Assembly (NCBI RefSeq): GCF_011090185.1
Contig: NZ_JAAFGS010000001.1
Span: forward strand, 310,001 to 374,000
Length of the DNA stretch: 64,000 nt
Direction: 5' to 3'
From: Saccharibacillus alkalitolerans
GTDB taxonomy: Bacteria; Bacillota; Bacilli; Paenibacillales; Paenibacillaceae
Below are positions 18,075 to 27,262 of this stretch, in pieces. Every line of letters begins with the position of its first letter. Positions within the stretch are counted from its first letter, which is position 1. The notes below the pieces were generated by a model, which was not told where the DNA came from, ran no database searches, and worked only from the letters and a program-made list of their open reading frames with translations. Position numbers and translations under genes: made by a program.

Positions 18075-18293
18075 ATGGAAACGGAAACAACGACCGTGAT
18101 CGCGATTCATTTTACGGACGGGGAAGTACTGGAAATCGGAATCGGCGAGGAAGAATTCGAACGCCTGCCTGAAGCCATCACCTCGAATCCGTGGGTAGAA
18201 ATCGACGGCAATACGGTAAATACGGCAACGATCAAATATTTTTGGTTCTACGATATCCGGGAAGACGACGAAGGCGCGGGAGAGGAAGAGTAA
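18075..18293 (+). CDS. Small acidic protein, unknown
   Basis: A 72-residue acidic protein (IAIHFTDGEVLEIGIGEEEFERL...) with a short beta-alpha pattern and an Asp/Glu-rich tail. No family recognised. ATG at 18075 follows GGGGAGG with ~9-nt spacing. The next gene starts 63 bp downstream on the same strand, so they may be co-transcribed. Confidence 0.7.
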   Translation: METETTTVIAIHFTDGEVLEIGIGEEEFERLPEAITSNPWVEIDGNTVNTATIKYFWFYDIREDDEGAGEEE

Positions 18294-18356
18294 AGATCGA
18301 AGGGAGCCGAATCCGTCGATCTTCGCCGTTCAACCGGCCGGGCAAGAGGTGGACGC

Positions 18357-18971
18357 GTGTTAAAACGATTCGTGTGGAAAGAAAACGACATTTATTCGAT
18401 TCGGTTGAAGAAAGATCAGCATATTCCGGTTCAACTGCTCGCCAAGCCTTACGCCGTCTTTTTCGATCTAACGAGCCGGACGGAGGACTTTGAGGGCGAG
18501 AGAGCGGACCTGAACGACGTCCCGCCGCTGGGAATCTGCATGGTGCTAAAAGATTTTTTCAAAACCTGCGCGGAAGTCAAGCTGAACGGGAAATTTATGC
18601 CTCGTGCAAACGTGCCGCTGCCGGAGCGGTTTATCAGTCCCGACCCCCAACAGTGGCTGCGCCGGAGCGCATTCGAGGATCGCGAGCTCGTGTATAACCT
18701 GGTACGGATCGATCCCGCACTGGGCGATCAGGGCATCATGGGAAACGAGATCGTGCGGCGAGACGTTCCGAGAAACGACCGTTCGTGCTGGGAAAATCGC
18801 GAAATGGTCGGATACAATACCGGCTACGAGCTGATCCGACGCCTGATCCTGTCGCTTGAAAGCGGCCGCTGGATCGATCCGGCGAAAGAGAAGGCGAGGA
18901 CGGGAGAAGATCCTTATCCGCTGCGCACGCTGGAGGAGATGTGGGAAGCGGGGGTTCCGAAGTACAGGTGA
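18357..18971 (+). CDS. Unknown protein, faint Imm26-like N-terminus
   Basis: A 204-residue soluble protein. The opening WKENDIYSIRLKKDQHIP...PYAVFFDL is reminiscent of Imm26-type immunity proteins and related phage-associated small beta domains, but no toxin gene is nearby and the similarity is only by eye. Start is GTG at 18357 behind AAGAGGTGG. The C-terminal half is rich in Arg/Asp/Trp. Ends at a strong bidirectional terminator. Confidence 0.65.
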   Translation: MLKRFVWKENDIYSIRLKKDQHIPVQLLAKPYAVFFDLTSRTEDFEGERADLNDVPPLGICMVLKDFFKTCAEVKLNGKFMPRANVPLPERFISPDPQQWLRRSAFEDRELVYNLVRIDPALGDQGIMGNEIVRRDVPRNDRSCWENREMVGYNTGYELIRRLILSLESGRWIDPAKEKARTGEDPYPLRTLEEMWEAGVPKYR

Positions 18972-19002
18972 GCGGATTCGGGCAAAGCGATTCCGTCCGA
19001 TC

Positions 19003-19035
19003 AAAAAGCGGCGCCTTCGCAGGCGCCGCTTTTTT
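19003..19035. terminator. Bidirectional terminator
   Basis: AAGCGGCGCC/GGCGCCGCTT stem with A-run on one side and T-run on the other, between convergent genes. Confidence 0.9.
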
Positions 19036-19053
19036 CGTATTCCGTTTCTCTTC

Positions 19054-19566
19054 CTATTCATGCCAGGACTGCAGGGAATTCAGCGATTCGGCAATCGTGT
19101 CCATGGCGTTCATCGCGTTCGTGGTGTTGTCCATGGCTTGATCGAAATAAGCATAATCTTCTTTTTCGACGCTTTCTTTCAACAGATCGACGCTTCGGCG
19201 TTCTTCGGAAAGCATGGATTCCAAGTCGGACTTTACGTCATACAGGTCTGTATCGGCGGCGGCGTCTTTGACATGGGGAACTTTCAATTCGTCAAATTCG
19301 TTCTCCAGGGAGTCGGATAACCGGTACATGCCGTCGATGCGATCCATGGCCTCCGAGCTTGTGATTCTCTTCGTCAGATGATAATCGTGTCCGGTCTCCA
19401 GCATGTTTTCCCGGATGTCGTCGATACGCCGGGACACGGCATGCATGTGCTTCAAAAATTCGCCTACGTCCTGCGAGGTGGAATAGGGTTCGTTTCGTCC
19501 GTCGGAACCGCAGGCGGCGAGGAGAATGAGGAGCATAAGAGCGGCGGCGCGTGATAGGGTTTTCAT
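19054..19566 (-). CDS. Putative lipoprotein, helical
   Basis: A 170-residue protein with a lipoprotein signal: LSRAAALMLLILLAAC, lipobox LAAC with the acylated Cys near residue 19. The mature part is alpha-helical and acidic, with repeats of the kind DLESMLSEERRSVDLLKESVEKED, suggesting a helical bundle on the outer face of the membrane. Function unknown. ATG at 19566 follows AAAGGAAC. Confidence 0.8.
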   Translation of the reverse strand: MKTLSRAAALMLLILLAACGSDGRNEPYSTSQDVGEFLKHMHAVSRRIDDIRENMLETGHDYHLTKRITSSEAMDRIDGMYRLSDSLENEFDELKVPHVKDAAADTDLYDVKSDLESMLSEERRSVDLLKESVEKEDYAYFDQAMDNTTNAMNAMDTIAESLNSLQSWHE

Positions 19567-19642
19567 TGCGATGTTCCTTTCGTGCGGGTTTGGCGGCTTG
19601 TCCGATCGTCCGTTAGGGGAAGGGACAGTCCTTAAAGGCATA

Positions 19643-19693
19643 AAAATAGCCACTCTCCCGCAGTTTTGTAAACTGTAAGAGAGTGGCTATTTT
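19643..19693 (-). terminator. Terminator of tRNA-Val
   Basis: Exceptionally long stem: 15 bp (19643-19657 with 19679-19693) plus an inner 6-bp hairpin CAGTTT/AAACTG, and a T-rich 3' end on the minus strand. Confidence 0.85.
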
Positions 19694-19712
19694 CGAATCG
19701 TTGTTACTTGTA

Positions 19713-19784
19713 TAGGACGGATGGGGATCGAACCCATGACCCCTACCCTGTCAAGATAGTGCTCTCCCGCTGAGCTACCGTCCT
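19713..19784 (-). tRNA. tRNA-Val (anticodon GAC)
   Basis: Complete cloverleaf on the minus strand: acceptor AGGACGG/CCGTCCT, D-arm GCTC...GAGC, anticodon stem CTATC/GGTAG with loop TTGACAG (GAC at 34-36, U33 before it), T-arm ATGGG TTCGATC CCCAT. CCA is not encoded. Reads Val codons GUC/GUU. Confidence 0.93.
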
Positions 19785-19827
19785 TCATGTGTGAGTTGAA
19801 CAATTTCTGTTCTTTTCGACAAGAAAG

Positions 19828-19857
19828 ATCATACCATGAGAAGCGGACGTATAGCAA
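19828..19857 (-). promoter_or_regulatory. Promoter of tRNA-Val
   Basis: TTGCTA and TATGAT on the minus strand with an 18-bp spacer, about 44 bp before the tRNA 5' end. Confidence 0.65.
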
Positions 19858-20071
19858 GCACTTTTCGTAATTTTTTAATTTTTTTTCGAAAATCGCTGAC
19901 TACGAGGGATGTCGAAGCGGCCGGCTGAGCGTCAGAAACAAGCGCCGATGCCGAATTTTGCCGACTGATCTGGGAGAAGTGTCCGGTATTCGTGTAATAG
20001 AGAGTAAGGGCCTTTCGCCTCGGAGCGCGAGCGAAGAGCCCCGCGATCCACACGCGAAGGAGGAGAAGGCT

Positions 20072-20338
20072 TTGGAACGCATGGGACAATTCAACCGCCG
20101 CCGCGGACTTCGGCGCGAGCTGCTGGGCCGTCTGTACGACAGTTGGTTCGAGCGGGGAGGCGAGCCCTGCATTTTGTCCGGGGACGAGATCAACGGCGAA
20201 ACGGAGAAAAAGCTGGCTTACCGCTATTTGGCCGAAAAAGGAATGGTGCGCATGAGTCCCGTCGGCGACGGGAGTTTCGAAGTTTCGATTACCGTCCAGG
20301 GGATCGACCGGATCGAAATGACCGGCGATAACGAGTAG
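20072..20338 (+). CDS. Small protein, possible winged helix
   Basis: An 88-residue protein. The pattern RRELLGRLYDSWFE...EKKLAYRYLAEKGMV...ITVQGIDRIE resembles a winged-helix module with a final 'T-x-x-G' strand, like YjcQ or PadR relatives; this is tentative. TTG at 20072 has AAGGAGG 8 nt upstream; ATG at 20081 is an alternative. Single gene followed by a terminator. Confidence 0.65.
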   Translation: MERMGQFNRRRGLRRELLGRLYDSWFERGGEPCILSGDEINGETEKKLAYRYLAEKGMVRMSPVGDGSFEVSITVQGIDRIEMTGDNE

Positions 20339-20404
20339 GCGGCCGGACAGTTTTGATCGCCGCGGACGAGGCCTCGCCGTACCGGTCCGCCGGTCCGATT
20401 CAAC

Positions 20405-20437
20405 AAGAACCGGTTTGCGGAATCCGGTTCTTTTTTT
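20405..20437 (+). terminator. Terminator
   Basis: AAGAACCGG/CCGGTTCTT stem followed by seven T. Confidence 0.85.
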
Positions 20438-20510
20438 GCGCGAAAAGATTCGGAAGCCAAGGCAGCTCATGGAAAAAAGAATCGCGAAGCGGAACCGAAG
20501 CAGAGGGCGG

Positions 20511-21215
20511 TTAAGGGTTGGCGTTCGTCTGGGGGCTGCCGAACACGTAGAGAAGCACGCTGCGGTCCCGGGGGAAGAACCAATCGAGATAGACCCCTTT
20601 CAAATCGCGGGCGGCGGTCCCTCCCAAAGGCGGTTCTTCGCAAAATTTGGCCTTTTCCACCCTGCGTTTGGACCTCCGCAGCACTTCGCAGTGTCCGTCT
20701 TCGATCAAGGCGTGTTCGACCTCGATCATCGTTCCGTCGCGAATGATGACGAGCAGCCGTTGTTCCAACCAGAACGAATAGATTTTTTCGGGAAATCTCT
20801 GGACGTCGTATGTAAGGGAGGCGACGTGCCGATGAATTTTGTTTTGTCCGGGATAAGACAGGTTTTCTCTCAAAAAGGCGGGTTCGCTCAGCATCATAAA
20901 AATCATGCAGGACAGATCATCGTCGTTCCAGTCGTAAGCGTGCGCCTCGACCGGAATCTGGCAGTCGTCGCGCACGTAGCGGCACAGTTCGGGCAGCAGA
21001 TAGCCGACCATCAGCTCGCGGGTCGACTGCAGCGCCCCGTGGGATTCTTCGTGAATCAGCGATTCTACGACAGGCTGGAGAAACCGTTCGGCGCAAATAA
21101 TGACGCAGCTGTCGTCGAGCGTGACATGAACCCGCGCGGGCGAGATGCCGAAATGCTCCGCGAACAGAGCGAGCGTTTTATAACGGATCGTATCCGAGGT
21201 CGTGTACTGGGACAT
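20511..21215 (-). CDS. DUF2294-like protein, apparently duplicated domain
   Basis: A 234-residue soluble protein. The N-terminal half (FGISPARVHVTLDDSCVIICAERFLQPVVESLI...) follows the DUF2294 pattern of strand-helix with a leucine/glutamate helix and an Arg before a long helix. The C-terminal half (IYSFWLEQRLLVIIRDGTMIEVEHALIEDG) looks like a second copy. DUF2294 proteins have no settled function. ATG at 21215 follows AAAGGAG. Probably monocistronic. Confidence 0.65.
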   Translation of the reverse strand: MSQYTTSDTIRYKTLALFAEHFGISPARVHVTLDDSCVIICAERFLQPVVESLIHEESHGALQSTRELMVGYLLPELCRYVRDDCQIPVEAHAYDWNDDDLSCMIFMMLSEPAFLRENLSYPGQNKIHRHVASLTYDVQRFPEKIYSFWLEQRLLVIIRDGTMIEVEHALIEDGHCEVLRRSKRRVEKAKFCEEPPLGGTAARDLKGVYLDWFFPRDRSVLLYVFGSPQTNANP

Positions 21216-21387
21216 GGCGCCGGGCTCCTTTTGTCTTTGATATTGTACAGGAGCGTTAGGATGTATAAGGAGAGAAGCAGGTAAAATGTCTACTTACAAA
21301 ATAAACCTAAATAGGCGCTTGGAACCGCCCGGGAATGTCCTGAATAAAATAAAGTGAACGCTTTTTCGGTTCGCAAGAGGGGAAAGG

Positions 21388-21420
21388 AAAAAGCCGGCGC
21401 TTCGCGGGGAAGGCCGACCT
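21388..21420 (-). terminator. Probable terminator of hxlAB
   Basis: GGTCGGC...GCCGGCT hairpin on the minus strand (one G-U pair) with a T-run after it. Confidence 0.5.
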
Positions 21421-21456
21421 TTTTGGTGAGGAGATGACAGACGGAGACGGAAAAGC

Positions 21457-22038
21457 CTATTCCAGATTGGCATGCTTGCCGTACATCCGGTTCGTGTCGA
21501 GTTCCCGCCGCTGCATCAGCCGCAGCACGGAAGCGTCGTAAAACAGCAGAAGGGTCTGCTCGAACAGCGAGCCCATCGGTTGAATCGTGGCATAATTGTC
21601 GCCGTCGCGGGATTTGGACGCGCCGGGCAGCCGGACGACGAGGGTCGCCAGCCTCGCAAGCGTCGAATCGGGCTTCAGCGTCACGACGGCGACGTCGGCG
21701 CCGAGTTCGCGCGCCTTCTCGGCCATCGGCACCAGCGTCCGGGTCTCGCCCGAGCCGGAACCGATGACGAGCAGGTCGCCCGGTCCGATGCCAGGCGTCG
21801 TCGTCTCGCCGACGACGTGGGCGGCGCTGCCGCTGTGCATCAAGCGCATGGCCAGCGCTTTGCCCATCAGACCGGAGCGTCCGGCTCCGGCCGTGAACAC
21901 GTTCGCGGCGCCGTCCAGCGCTTCCGCGAACGCTTCGGCCTGCGCCGGGTCGATGCCGCGGACGGCTTCGGTCAGCTCGGCGGCGATCGCCGCGGCGTAG
22001 GCCGCCATGCCCGTAAGGGCGGAAGGTTGGCCGCTCAT
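21457..22038 (-). CDS. hxlB: 6-phospho-3-hexuloisomerase
   Basis: SIS-domain isomerase converting D-arabino-3-hexulose-6-phosphate to fructose-6-phosphate, the second step of the ribulose-monophosphate (RuMP) pathway for formaldehyde. The 193-residue protein has the sugar-binding loop TAGAGRSGLMGKALAMRL, the SGSGETRT motif and the family-typical end QPMGSLFEQTLLLF. It begins 4 bp after the hxlA stop, so the genes are translated as a pair. The start is ATG at 22038; its RBS is weak, consistent with coupling. Confidence 0.95.
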   Translation of the reverse strand: MSGQPSALTGMAAYAAAIAAELTEAVRGIDPAQAEAFAEALDGAANVFTAGAGRSGLMGKALAMRLMHSGSAAHVVGETTTPGIGPGDLLVIGSGSGETRTLVPMAEKARELGADVAVVTLKPDSTLARLATLVVRLPGASKSRDGDNYATIQPMGSLFEQTLLLFYDASVLRLMQRRELDTNRMYGKHANLE

Positions 22039-22042
22039 GGCC

Positions 22043-22693
22043 TTAGACCTGCGCTGCGGCGGAGCCTTCTTGGATCAGGCGGCGCATTTCCGCAGCCGTA
22101 CCCGCTTTGTCGTCCTGGCTCGCGATGCCGCCGCCGACGATGACCAGATCCGGCTGAGCCGCGATAACGCCCGGCAGCGTGTCGAGCTTGATGCCGCCGG
22201 CTACGGCCGTCTTGGCGTTCTTCACGACCGATTTGATCGTCTGCAGATCTTCGAACGGGCTTTGGCCTTCGGCCTGCAGGTCGTAGCCGGTATGCACGCA
22301 GATGTAGTCTACGCCCAGAGCGTCGACCTGAGCGGCACGTTCCGCCAGATTCGGCACGTTGATCATGTCGATCAGAATTTCGGTACCGTGCTTTTTCGCT
22401 TCTTCGACCGCTCCGCGGATCGTCGAATCGTTCGATGCGCCGAGTACGGTTACGATGCTTGCGCCGGCTTCCGTCGCTTTCATGACTTCGTAGCCGCCCG
22501 CGTCCATGACTTTCAGGTCGGCGAGCACGTCAAGTTTCGGGAAAGCTTCTTTCAGCGCCTTGACGGCGTGCAGGCCTTCGTTGATGACGATCGGCGTTCC
22601 GATTTCGACTACGTCGATATAGGATTGTACCTCTCCGACGATTTCGATTGCGCCCGGGATATCGACCAGGTCCAATGCCAATTGCAATTTCAT
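22043..22693 (-). CDS. hxlA: 3-hexulose-6-phosphate synthase
   Basis: Condenses formaldehyde with ribulose-5-phosphate to give hexulose-6-phosphate. The 216-aa orotidine-decarboxylase-like barrel shows QLALDLVDIPGA, the metal/substrate motif ADLKVMDAGGYE (D-x-K-x-x-D) and AVAGGIKLDTL with the phosphate loop VIVGGGI. ATG at 22693 has AAGGAG 9 nt upstream. First gene of hxlAB, divergent from the regulator hxlR. In Bacillus subtilis this set detoxifies formaldehyde; no methanol dehydrogenase is seen here. Confidence 0.97.
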   Translation of the reverse strand: MKLQLALDLVDIPGAIEIVGEVQSYIDVVEIGTPIVINEGLHAVKALKEAFPKLDVLADLKVMDAGGYEVMKATEAGASIVTVLGASNDSTIRGAVEEAKKHGTEILIDMINVPNLAERAAQVDALGVDYICVHTGYDLQAEGQSPFEDLQTIKSVVKNAKTAVAGGIKLDTLPGVIAAQPDLVIVGGGIASQDDKAGTAAEMRRLIQEGSAAAQV

Positions 22694-22815
22694 ATACAAA
22701 CACTCCTTATCGGTTTAGTGGGATTAGCGGCAGAAATGCTGTTTCGCAAGCGGCGAACGGCCGAGCGCCAACTCGTCTCGGCGAGATTCGCCGCCGCGCC
22801 GCTTTCGCTGCTTCC

Positions 22816-22845
22816 ATTGTAAGCTCAAACTCGTCTGCCGCGTAA
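22816..22845 (-). promoter_or_regulatory. Promoter of hxlAB
   Basis: Minus-strand TTACGC (22840-22845), 18-bp spacer, TACAAT (22816-22821), leaving a ~120-nt leader. The divergent region 22694-23054 holds no gene; the repeats ATACTATTGG at 22880-22889 and 22963-22972 may be HxlR contacts. Confidence 0.5.
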
Positions 22846-22938
22846 GAAGGCACTTCAAAGTGGGGAAGTTACGCCGAGGATACTATTGGACGGGGCAAGG
22901 GTTTACGGAAGGCGGTTTCGAAAAAGTTTATACTTTCT

Positions 22939-22967
22939 TTGCGGGGGGTACGTATCCGATGTATACT
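22939..22967 (+). promoter_or_regulatory. Promoter of hxlR
   Basis: TTGCGG (22939-22944), 17-bp spacer, TATACT (22962-22967). The spacer contains GTACGTAT-CCG-ATGTATAC, an imperfect palindrome that could be an operator. Confidence 0.6.
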
Positions 22968-23054
22968 ATTGGGAAAGACAGAACGCAAATAACGGTATTC
23001 GGACGACGTTCCGAAGGAGCGGCGCACGGAATTCGATAAACGGAGGAAACGACG

Positions 23055-23459
23055 ATGGCAAGCGAAGTAAGAGAACGGATCGACCTGCAGGCGATCAACT
23101 GCGAGAAGGAATTGACGCTGGCCGTTATCGGAGGCAAGTGGAAGCTGATCATTTTATGGCATCTGGGACTCGAGGGCACGAAGCGGTTCAGCGAATTAAA
23201 GAAGCTGATCCCGAACATCACCCAGAAAATGCTGACCAATCAGCTGCGCGAACTGGAAGAAGACCTGCTCGTGCACCGGGAAGTATACCGCGAGGTGCCG
23301 CCGAAGGTCGAGTATTCGCTCACCGCTTACGGCGAAAGCCTGATTCCGGTGCTGCGGACGATGTACGACTGGGGCAAAAAGTACGGCGAGGAAGTCATCT
23401 GGAAGGAGCCGGAACACGGCGTCGGGGAATCGAACAGCGATCAAGCGGGCGCCCTTTAG
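23055..23459 (+). CDS. hxlR: HxlR-family transcriptional activator
   Basis: A 134-residue winged-helix regulator. The signature [22 protein letters not shown] is the HxlR-type start of the DNA-binding domain, followed by the recognition helix region [18 protein letters not shown] and the wing [10 protein letters not shown]. In Bacillus subtilis HxlR activates hxlAB in response to formaldehyde via an N-terminal cysteine; here a Cys sits just before EKELTLA, consistent with that mechanism. Divergently placed next to hxlA, which supports the assignment. Its TAG stop lies inside the terminator loop. Confidence 0.92.
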   Translation: MASEVRERIDLQAINCEKELTLAVIGGKWKLIILWHLGLEGTKRFSELKKLIPNITQKMLTNQLRELEEDLLVHREVYREVPPKVEYSLTAYGESLIPVLRTMYDWGKKYGEEVIWKEPEHGVGESNSDQAGAL

Positions 23460-23470
23460 GGCGCTTTTTT
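23449..23470 (+). terminator. Terminator of hxlR overlapping its stop codon
   Basis: GCGCCC/GGGCGC stem with the stop codon in the loop, followed by TTTTTT. Confidence 0.9.
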
Positions 23471-23502
23471 GATGGGCTTCTTTGTGCCTGTACGAAGCCT
23501 GA

Positions 23503-23542
23503 GCCTCCCGGGGCGTTGCAAACGCCGAATGGGGGGCTTTTT
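23503..23542 (+). terminator. Second, two-tier terminator hairpin
   Basis: Outer GCCTCCC/GGGGGGC and inner GGCGTT/AACGCC stems followed by five T, between hxlR and the P450 gene. Confidence 0.65.
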
Positions 23543-23743
23543 ACTCATTTTCCCGGATCATCGTTTCATCGAGAAGGAAAAGGGACAAAGGATAAGGGTA
23601 TGTGCAGAACCGAAATTTAAAAACGGTCATTCGGTCATCCTTATTCGAATCGTTCGATCGTTTACCGGAACTCATTCAACGAAGACACCGCCGGGGAAGC
23701 CCGGTTTTTCAAATGAATGCGGCACAAGAAAGGGGACAACTTT

Positions 23744-26700
23744 ATGGCGACCAACGAAACGGCTATTCCGCAGCCCAAGACGTTCGGCCCGCTCGGCAAT
23801 CTGCCGCTGGTCGATACGAAAGCGCCCGTGCAATCGCTGATGAAGCTGGCGGAGGAACAGGGCCCGATTTTTAAAATGGATCTTCCGGGGCGTCCGAACA
23901 ATCTTTATATTTCGGGACGCGAACTGGTGGAAGACGCTTGCGACGAGTCGCGGTTCGAAAAGAACGTTTGGGCTCCGCTGCAAAATGTCCGCTCGTTCTC
24001 GGGAGACGGCCTTTTCACCAGCTGGACGGAAGAACCCAACTGGCGCAAAGCGCACAACATTCTGATGCCGAGCTTCAGTCAGCGGGCGATGGCCGGCTAT
24101 CACGATATGATGGTCGATATTGCGATGCAGCTCGTGCAAAAATGGGCGAGGCTGAATCCGGACGAATTCGTCGAGGTGCCGGAGGATATGACCCGGCTGA
24201 CGCTCGACACGATCGGGCTCTGCGGCTTCCATTACCGATTCAACAGCTTCTACCGCGAATCGAACCATCCGTTCGTCGAGGCGATGACCCGCTCGCTGGA
24301 CGAATCGATGAGCCAACTGCAGCGCCTCGGCGTGCAGAATAAGCTGATGATCGGCAAAAAGGCGCAAATGCGCCATGACATCGAGTACATGTTCGCGCTC
24401 GTCGACAAGATCGTCAAAGAGCGCCGCGAGCGCGGAGACCAGGGAGAGAAGGATCTGCTGAACAATATGCTGGGCGGACAGGACCCGGATACGGGCGACT
24501 CGCTGTCGGACGAAAATATCCGCTACCAGATCATAACGTTCCTGATCGCCGGACACGAAACGACGAGCGGGCTGCTGTCGTTCGCGCTGTATTTTCTGCT
24601 GCACCATCCCGATGCCTTGGCCAAAGCCCAGGCGGAAGTCGACGGCATCCTGACCGACTCCTCGGCCCCGACGTACAAACAAGTTCGCGAAATGAAGTAT
24701 ATCCGCATGATTTTGAACGAAACGCTGCGGCTGTGGCCGACCGCGCCTGCGTTTTCGCTGCGGGCCAAAGAAGACACGAAGCTGGCCGGACGCTATCCGA
24801 TGCAAAAAGGCGAAGCGGTCAATGTGCTTATTCCGACGCTGCATCGGGATAAAAGCGCGTGGGGCGACGACGTCGAAAAATTCCGTCCGGAGCGTTTCGA
24901 AGATCCGTCGAAAATTCCGGACGATGCCTACAAGCCGTTCGGCAACGGACAGCGGGCCTGTATCGGACAGCAGTTCGCGCTGCACGAAGCGACGCTGGTA
25001 CTCGGCACGCTGCTGCGGCATTTCGATATTGTGGACGGCGCGAATTACGAGCTGAAAATCAAGGAGACGCTGACGCTCAAGCCGGACGGGTTCACCATGC
25101 AGGTACGCCCGCGCGCGAACGCGCCGATGGCGCCCGCCCCTGCCGCGTTCGGCGGAAACCTAGCGGCAGGCGGAACGGCGGTCTCGGAAGCGGGTCCCAA
25201 GGAAAACGAGATTGAGGTTGATCGGCACGAGACGCCTTTGACCGTTCTGTACGGTTCCAACCTGGGCACCGCGGAAGGCATCGCGCACGAGCTGGCCGAA
25301 GAAGGCGAGCGTCTCGGCTTCCGGGCGGAAGTGTCGAAGATGGACAACGCCGCGGGCAATCTGCCGAAAAGCGGACTGCTGATCGTCGTCACGGCTTCGT
25401 ACAACGGACGTCCGCCGTCCAATGCCGGCGAATTCGTCGCTTGGCTGGACAAGGCGGAAGCCGGAGCGGCGAGCGGGCTGCGTTATGCCGTGTTCGGCTG
25501 CGGAGACCGCAACTGGGCGAATACGTATCAGCGTATTCCTCGGTTGGTCGACGAAGCGCTGGAGCGGCTCGGCGGCGAGCGGGCGCTGGAGCGCGGCGAA
25601 GGCGATGCCAACGACGACTTCGAGCGGATGCTCGACGAGTGGAAGGAAAAGCTGTGGCCGGCTGCGCTGAAGGCGCTGGACATCGAAGCGACGATGCCTG
25701 AATCGGCGAAGGGATCGCCGGGCGGCATTAGCGTCGAATTCGTGGAATCGGCCAAGGCGCATTCGCCGCTGGCCGACGCCTACGAAGCGGTACCGATGAA
25801 GATCGTGCGCAGCTTCGAGCTGCAGCATCCGGAAGGCGGCCGCAGTACCCGGCATATCGAGCTGGAAGTGCCGGCGGGAGCTTCTTACAAGGAAGGCGAC
25901 CATCTCGGCGTGCTGCCGCGCAATCCGAGAACGCTCGTCGACCGGGTGCTGGCACGCTTCGGTCTTCAAGGCGACGCGCGCGTTCAGCTTCAAGGCAGCG
26001 GCCGCGCCGCCGCGCATCTGCCTCTGGGCCGTCCGGTGGAGCTGCGCGAGCTGCTCACCGGAAGCGTGGAACTTCAGGAGCCGGCTTCGCGCGCCCAGCT
26101 TAAAGAACTGGCGGAGCGCACCGTCTGCCCGCCGCACAAAGTCGAGATCGAAGCGCTGATGAAGGACGAGGAGACGTACAAGCGCGAAGTGCTGTTCAAG
26201 CGGTTGACCATGCTGGACATCTTGGAAAAGTACCGCGCCTGCGAAATGGAATTCGAACGCTTCCTGACGCTGCTTCCGCCGCTCAAACCGCGTTATTATT
26301 CCATTTCCAGCTCGCCGAAGTCGGACCCCCGCCGGCTCAGCCTGACGGTGGCCGTCGTTCGCGGACCGGCGAGAAGCGGGAACGGCGAATACGCCGGCGT
26401 CGCGTCGAATTATTTGGCGTCGCTTCCCGAAGGAGCGGAGATTTCCGCCTTCATCCGCGATCCCGGCAGCGGCTTCGCTCTGCCGGAAGATCCGTCGACC
26501 CCGATCGTCATGGTCGGCCCCGGCACGGGCCTGGCTCCGTTCCGCGGCTTCCTTCAGGCGCGCCGCGTTCTCAAAGAGCAGGGAGCCGCTCTGGGCGAAG
26601 CCCAGCTGTACTTCGGATGCCGGAGCCCGGAGACGGATTTCCTGTATCAAGACGAATTGGAGTCTTACGCCGAGGACGGTCTGGTGCATCTTCATACCGC

Positions 26701-26962
26701 GTTCTCCCGCGTGGAAGGTCAGCCCAAAACGTACGTTCAGCATCGGATGGCCGAAAATACCGACGAAGTGATCCGGCTGCTGGACGAAGGCGGCATCTTC
26801 TACGTCTGCGGCGACGGCGTCCATATGGCTCCCGACGTCGAGAATACCCTGCGCCGCTCCTACCGCGACGTTCACGGCGTCGGCGAGGAAGAAGCGCAGC
26901 GCTGGCTGAACGAGCTCGAAGAAAACGGCCGATACGTAAAGGATGTCTGGACCGGCATCTAA
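23744..26962 (+). CDS. CYP102A-type self-sufficient P450 (P450 BM3 homologue)
   Basis: A 1072-residue fusion of a fatty-acid hydroxylase P450 and its NADPH-P450 reductase, expected to hydroxylate medium/long-chain fatty acids near the omega end. Heme domain: I-helix AGHETTSG (~269), ExxR in NETLR, and heme-ligand loop [10 protein letters not shown] with Cys at ~406. The FMN domain starts near residue 495 ([14 protein letters not shown]), then FAD (RYYSISSSP) and NADPH ([15 protein letters not shown]) modules. Phe at 91 matches BM3 Phe87, Ser at 86 replaces Ala82, and Arg50 (BM3 Arg47) is kept while the Tyr51 position is Leu. ATG at 23744 follows AAAGGGG. Preceded by tandem CGGTCAT motifs (23624-23638) of unknown role. 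Confidence 0.97.
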   Translation: MATNETAIPQPKTFGPLGNLPLVDTKAPVQSLMKLAEEQGPIFKMDLPGRPNNLYISGRELVEDACDESRFEKNVWAPLQNVRSFSGDGLFTSWTEEPNWRKAHNILMPSFSQRAMAGYHDMMVDIAMQLVQKWARLNPDEFVEVPEDMTRLTLDTIGLCGFHYRFNSFYRESNHPFVEAMTRSLDESMSQLQRLGVQNKLMIGKKAQMRHDIEYMFALVDKIVKERRERGDQGEKDLLNNMLGGQDPDTGDSLSDENIRYQIITFLIAGHETTSGLLSFALYFLLHHPDALAKAQAEVDGILTDSSAPTYKQVREMKYIRMILNETLRLWPTAPAFSLRAKEDTKLAGRYPMQKGEAVNVLIPTLHRDKSAWGDDVEKFRPERFEDPSKIPDDAYKPFGNGQRACIGQQFALHEATLVLGTLLRHFDIVDGANYELKIKETLTLKPDGFTMQVRPRANAPMAPAPAAFGGNLAAGGTAVSEAGPKENEIEVDRHETPLTVLYGSNLGTAEGIAHELAEEGERLGFRAEVSKMDNAAGNLPKSGLLIVVTASYNGRPPSNAGEFVAWLDKAEAGAASGLRYAVFGCGDRNWANTYQRIPRLVDEALERLGGERALERGEGDANDDFERMLDEWKEKLWPAALKALDIEATMPESAKGSPGGISVEFVESAKAHSPLADAYEAVPMKIVRSFELQHPEGGRSTRHIELEVPAGASYKEGDHLGVLPRNPRTLVDRVLARFGLQGDARVQLQGSGRAAAHLPLGRPVELRELLTGSVELQEPASRAQLKELAERTVCPPHKVEIEALMKDEETYKREVLFKRLTMLDILEKYRACEMEFERFLTLLPPLKPRYYSISSSPKSDPRRLSLTVAVVRGPARSGNGEYAGVASNYLASLPEGAEISAFIRDPGSGFALPEDPSTPIVMVGPGTGLAPFRGFLQARRVLKEQGAALGEAQLYFGCRSPETDFLYQDELESYAEDGLVHLHTAFSRVEGQPKTYVQHRMAENTDEVIRLLDEGGIFYVCGDGVHMAPDVENTLRRSYRDVHGVGEEEAQRWLNELEENGRYVKDVWTGI

Positions 26963-26996
26963 GCGGACGAGCCGCTTGACCAACCGCCCTATTATT

Positions 26997-27037
26997 AAGC
27001 CGATTTCCCGGATCGTTCGGGAAGTCGGCTTTTTTTG
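26997..27037 (+). terminator. Terminator of the P450 gene
   Basis: AAGCCGATTTCCCG/CGGGAAGTCGGCTT stem, then a run of T. Confidence 0.9.
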
Positions 27038-27168
27038 ATCGTGAAACCGAACTTTACGAATATTGCGGTCGCATCCGCGCGTAAGACCGAAGAAATTTCG
27101 TCGAGCCGTTGAATGGCTCGGGTCCGCCGCCATGCCTTCGGATCGCTCTGCGCGTTCGATAAAAGGCG

Positions 27169-27208
27169 CGCACAAAAACCGGCGCGAGTATGCGCCGGTT
27201 TTTGTGCG
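27169..27208. terminator. Long perfect hairpin terminator
   Basis: Seventeen-base-pair perfect stem (27169-27185 with 27092+ offset to 27108 on the facing arm at 27192-27208), 6-nt loop, with five A and five T inside the arms. It serves the minus-strand MBL gene and faces the P450 unit. Confidence 0.8.
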
Positions 27209-27262
27209 ATGCTTCCCCGGTGCGAAGCCGCCGGGCCTGCAAAGAAGCCGTTTTTGCGAAAC

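Noticed and set aside
19713-19784. tRNA-Asp (GTC) reading
   Set aside because: The loop is T-T-G-A-C-A-G with U33 followed by GAC, so the tRNA is Val.
21285-21356. A 23-codon frame between the DUF2294 gene and hxlB
   Set aside because: It has only a weak, badly spaced RBS and no supporting context.
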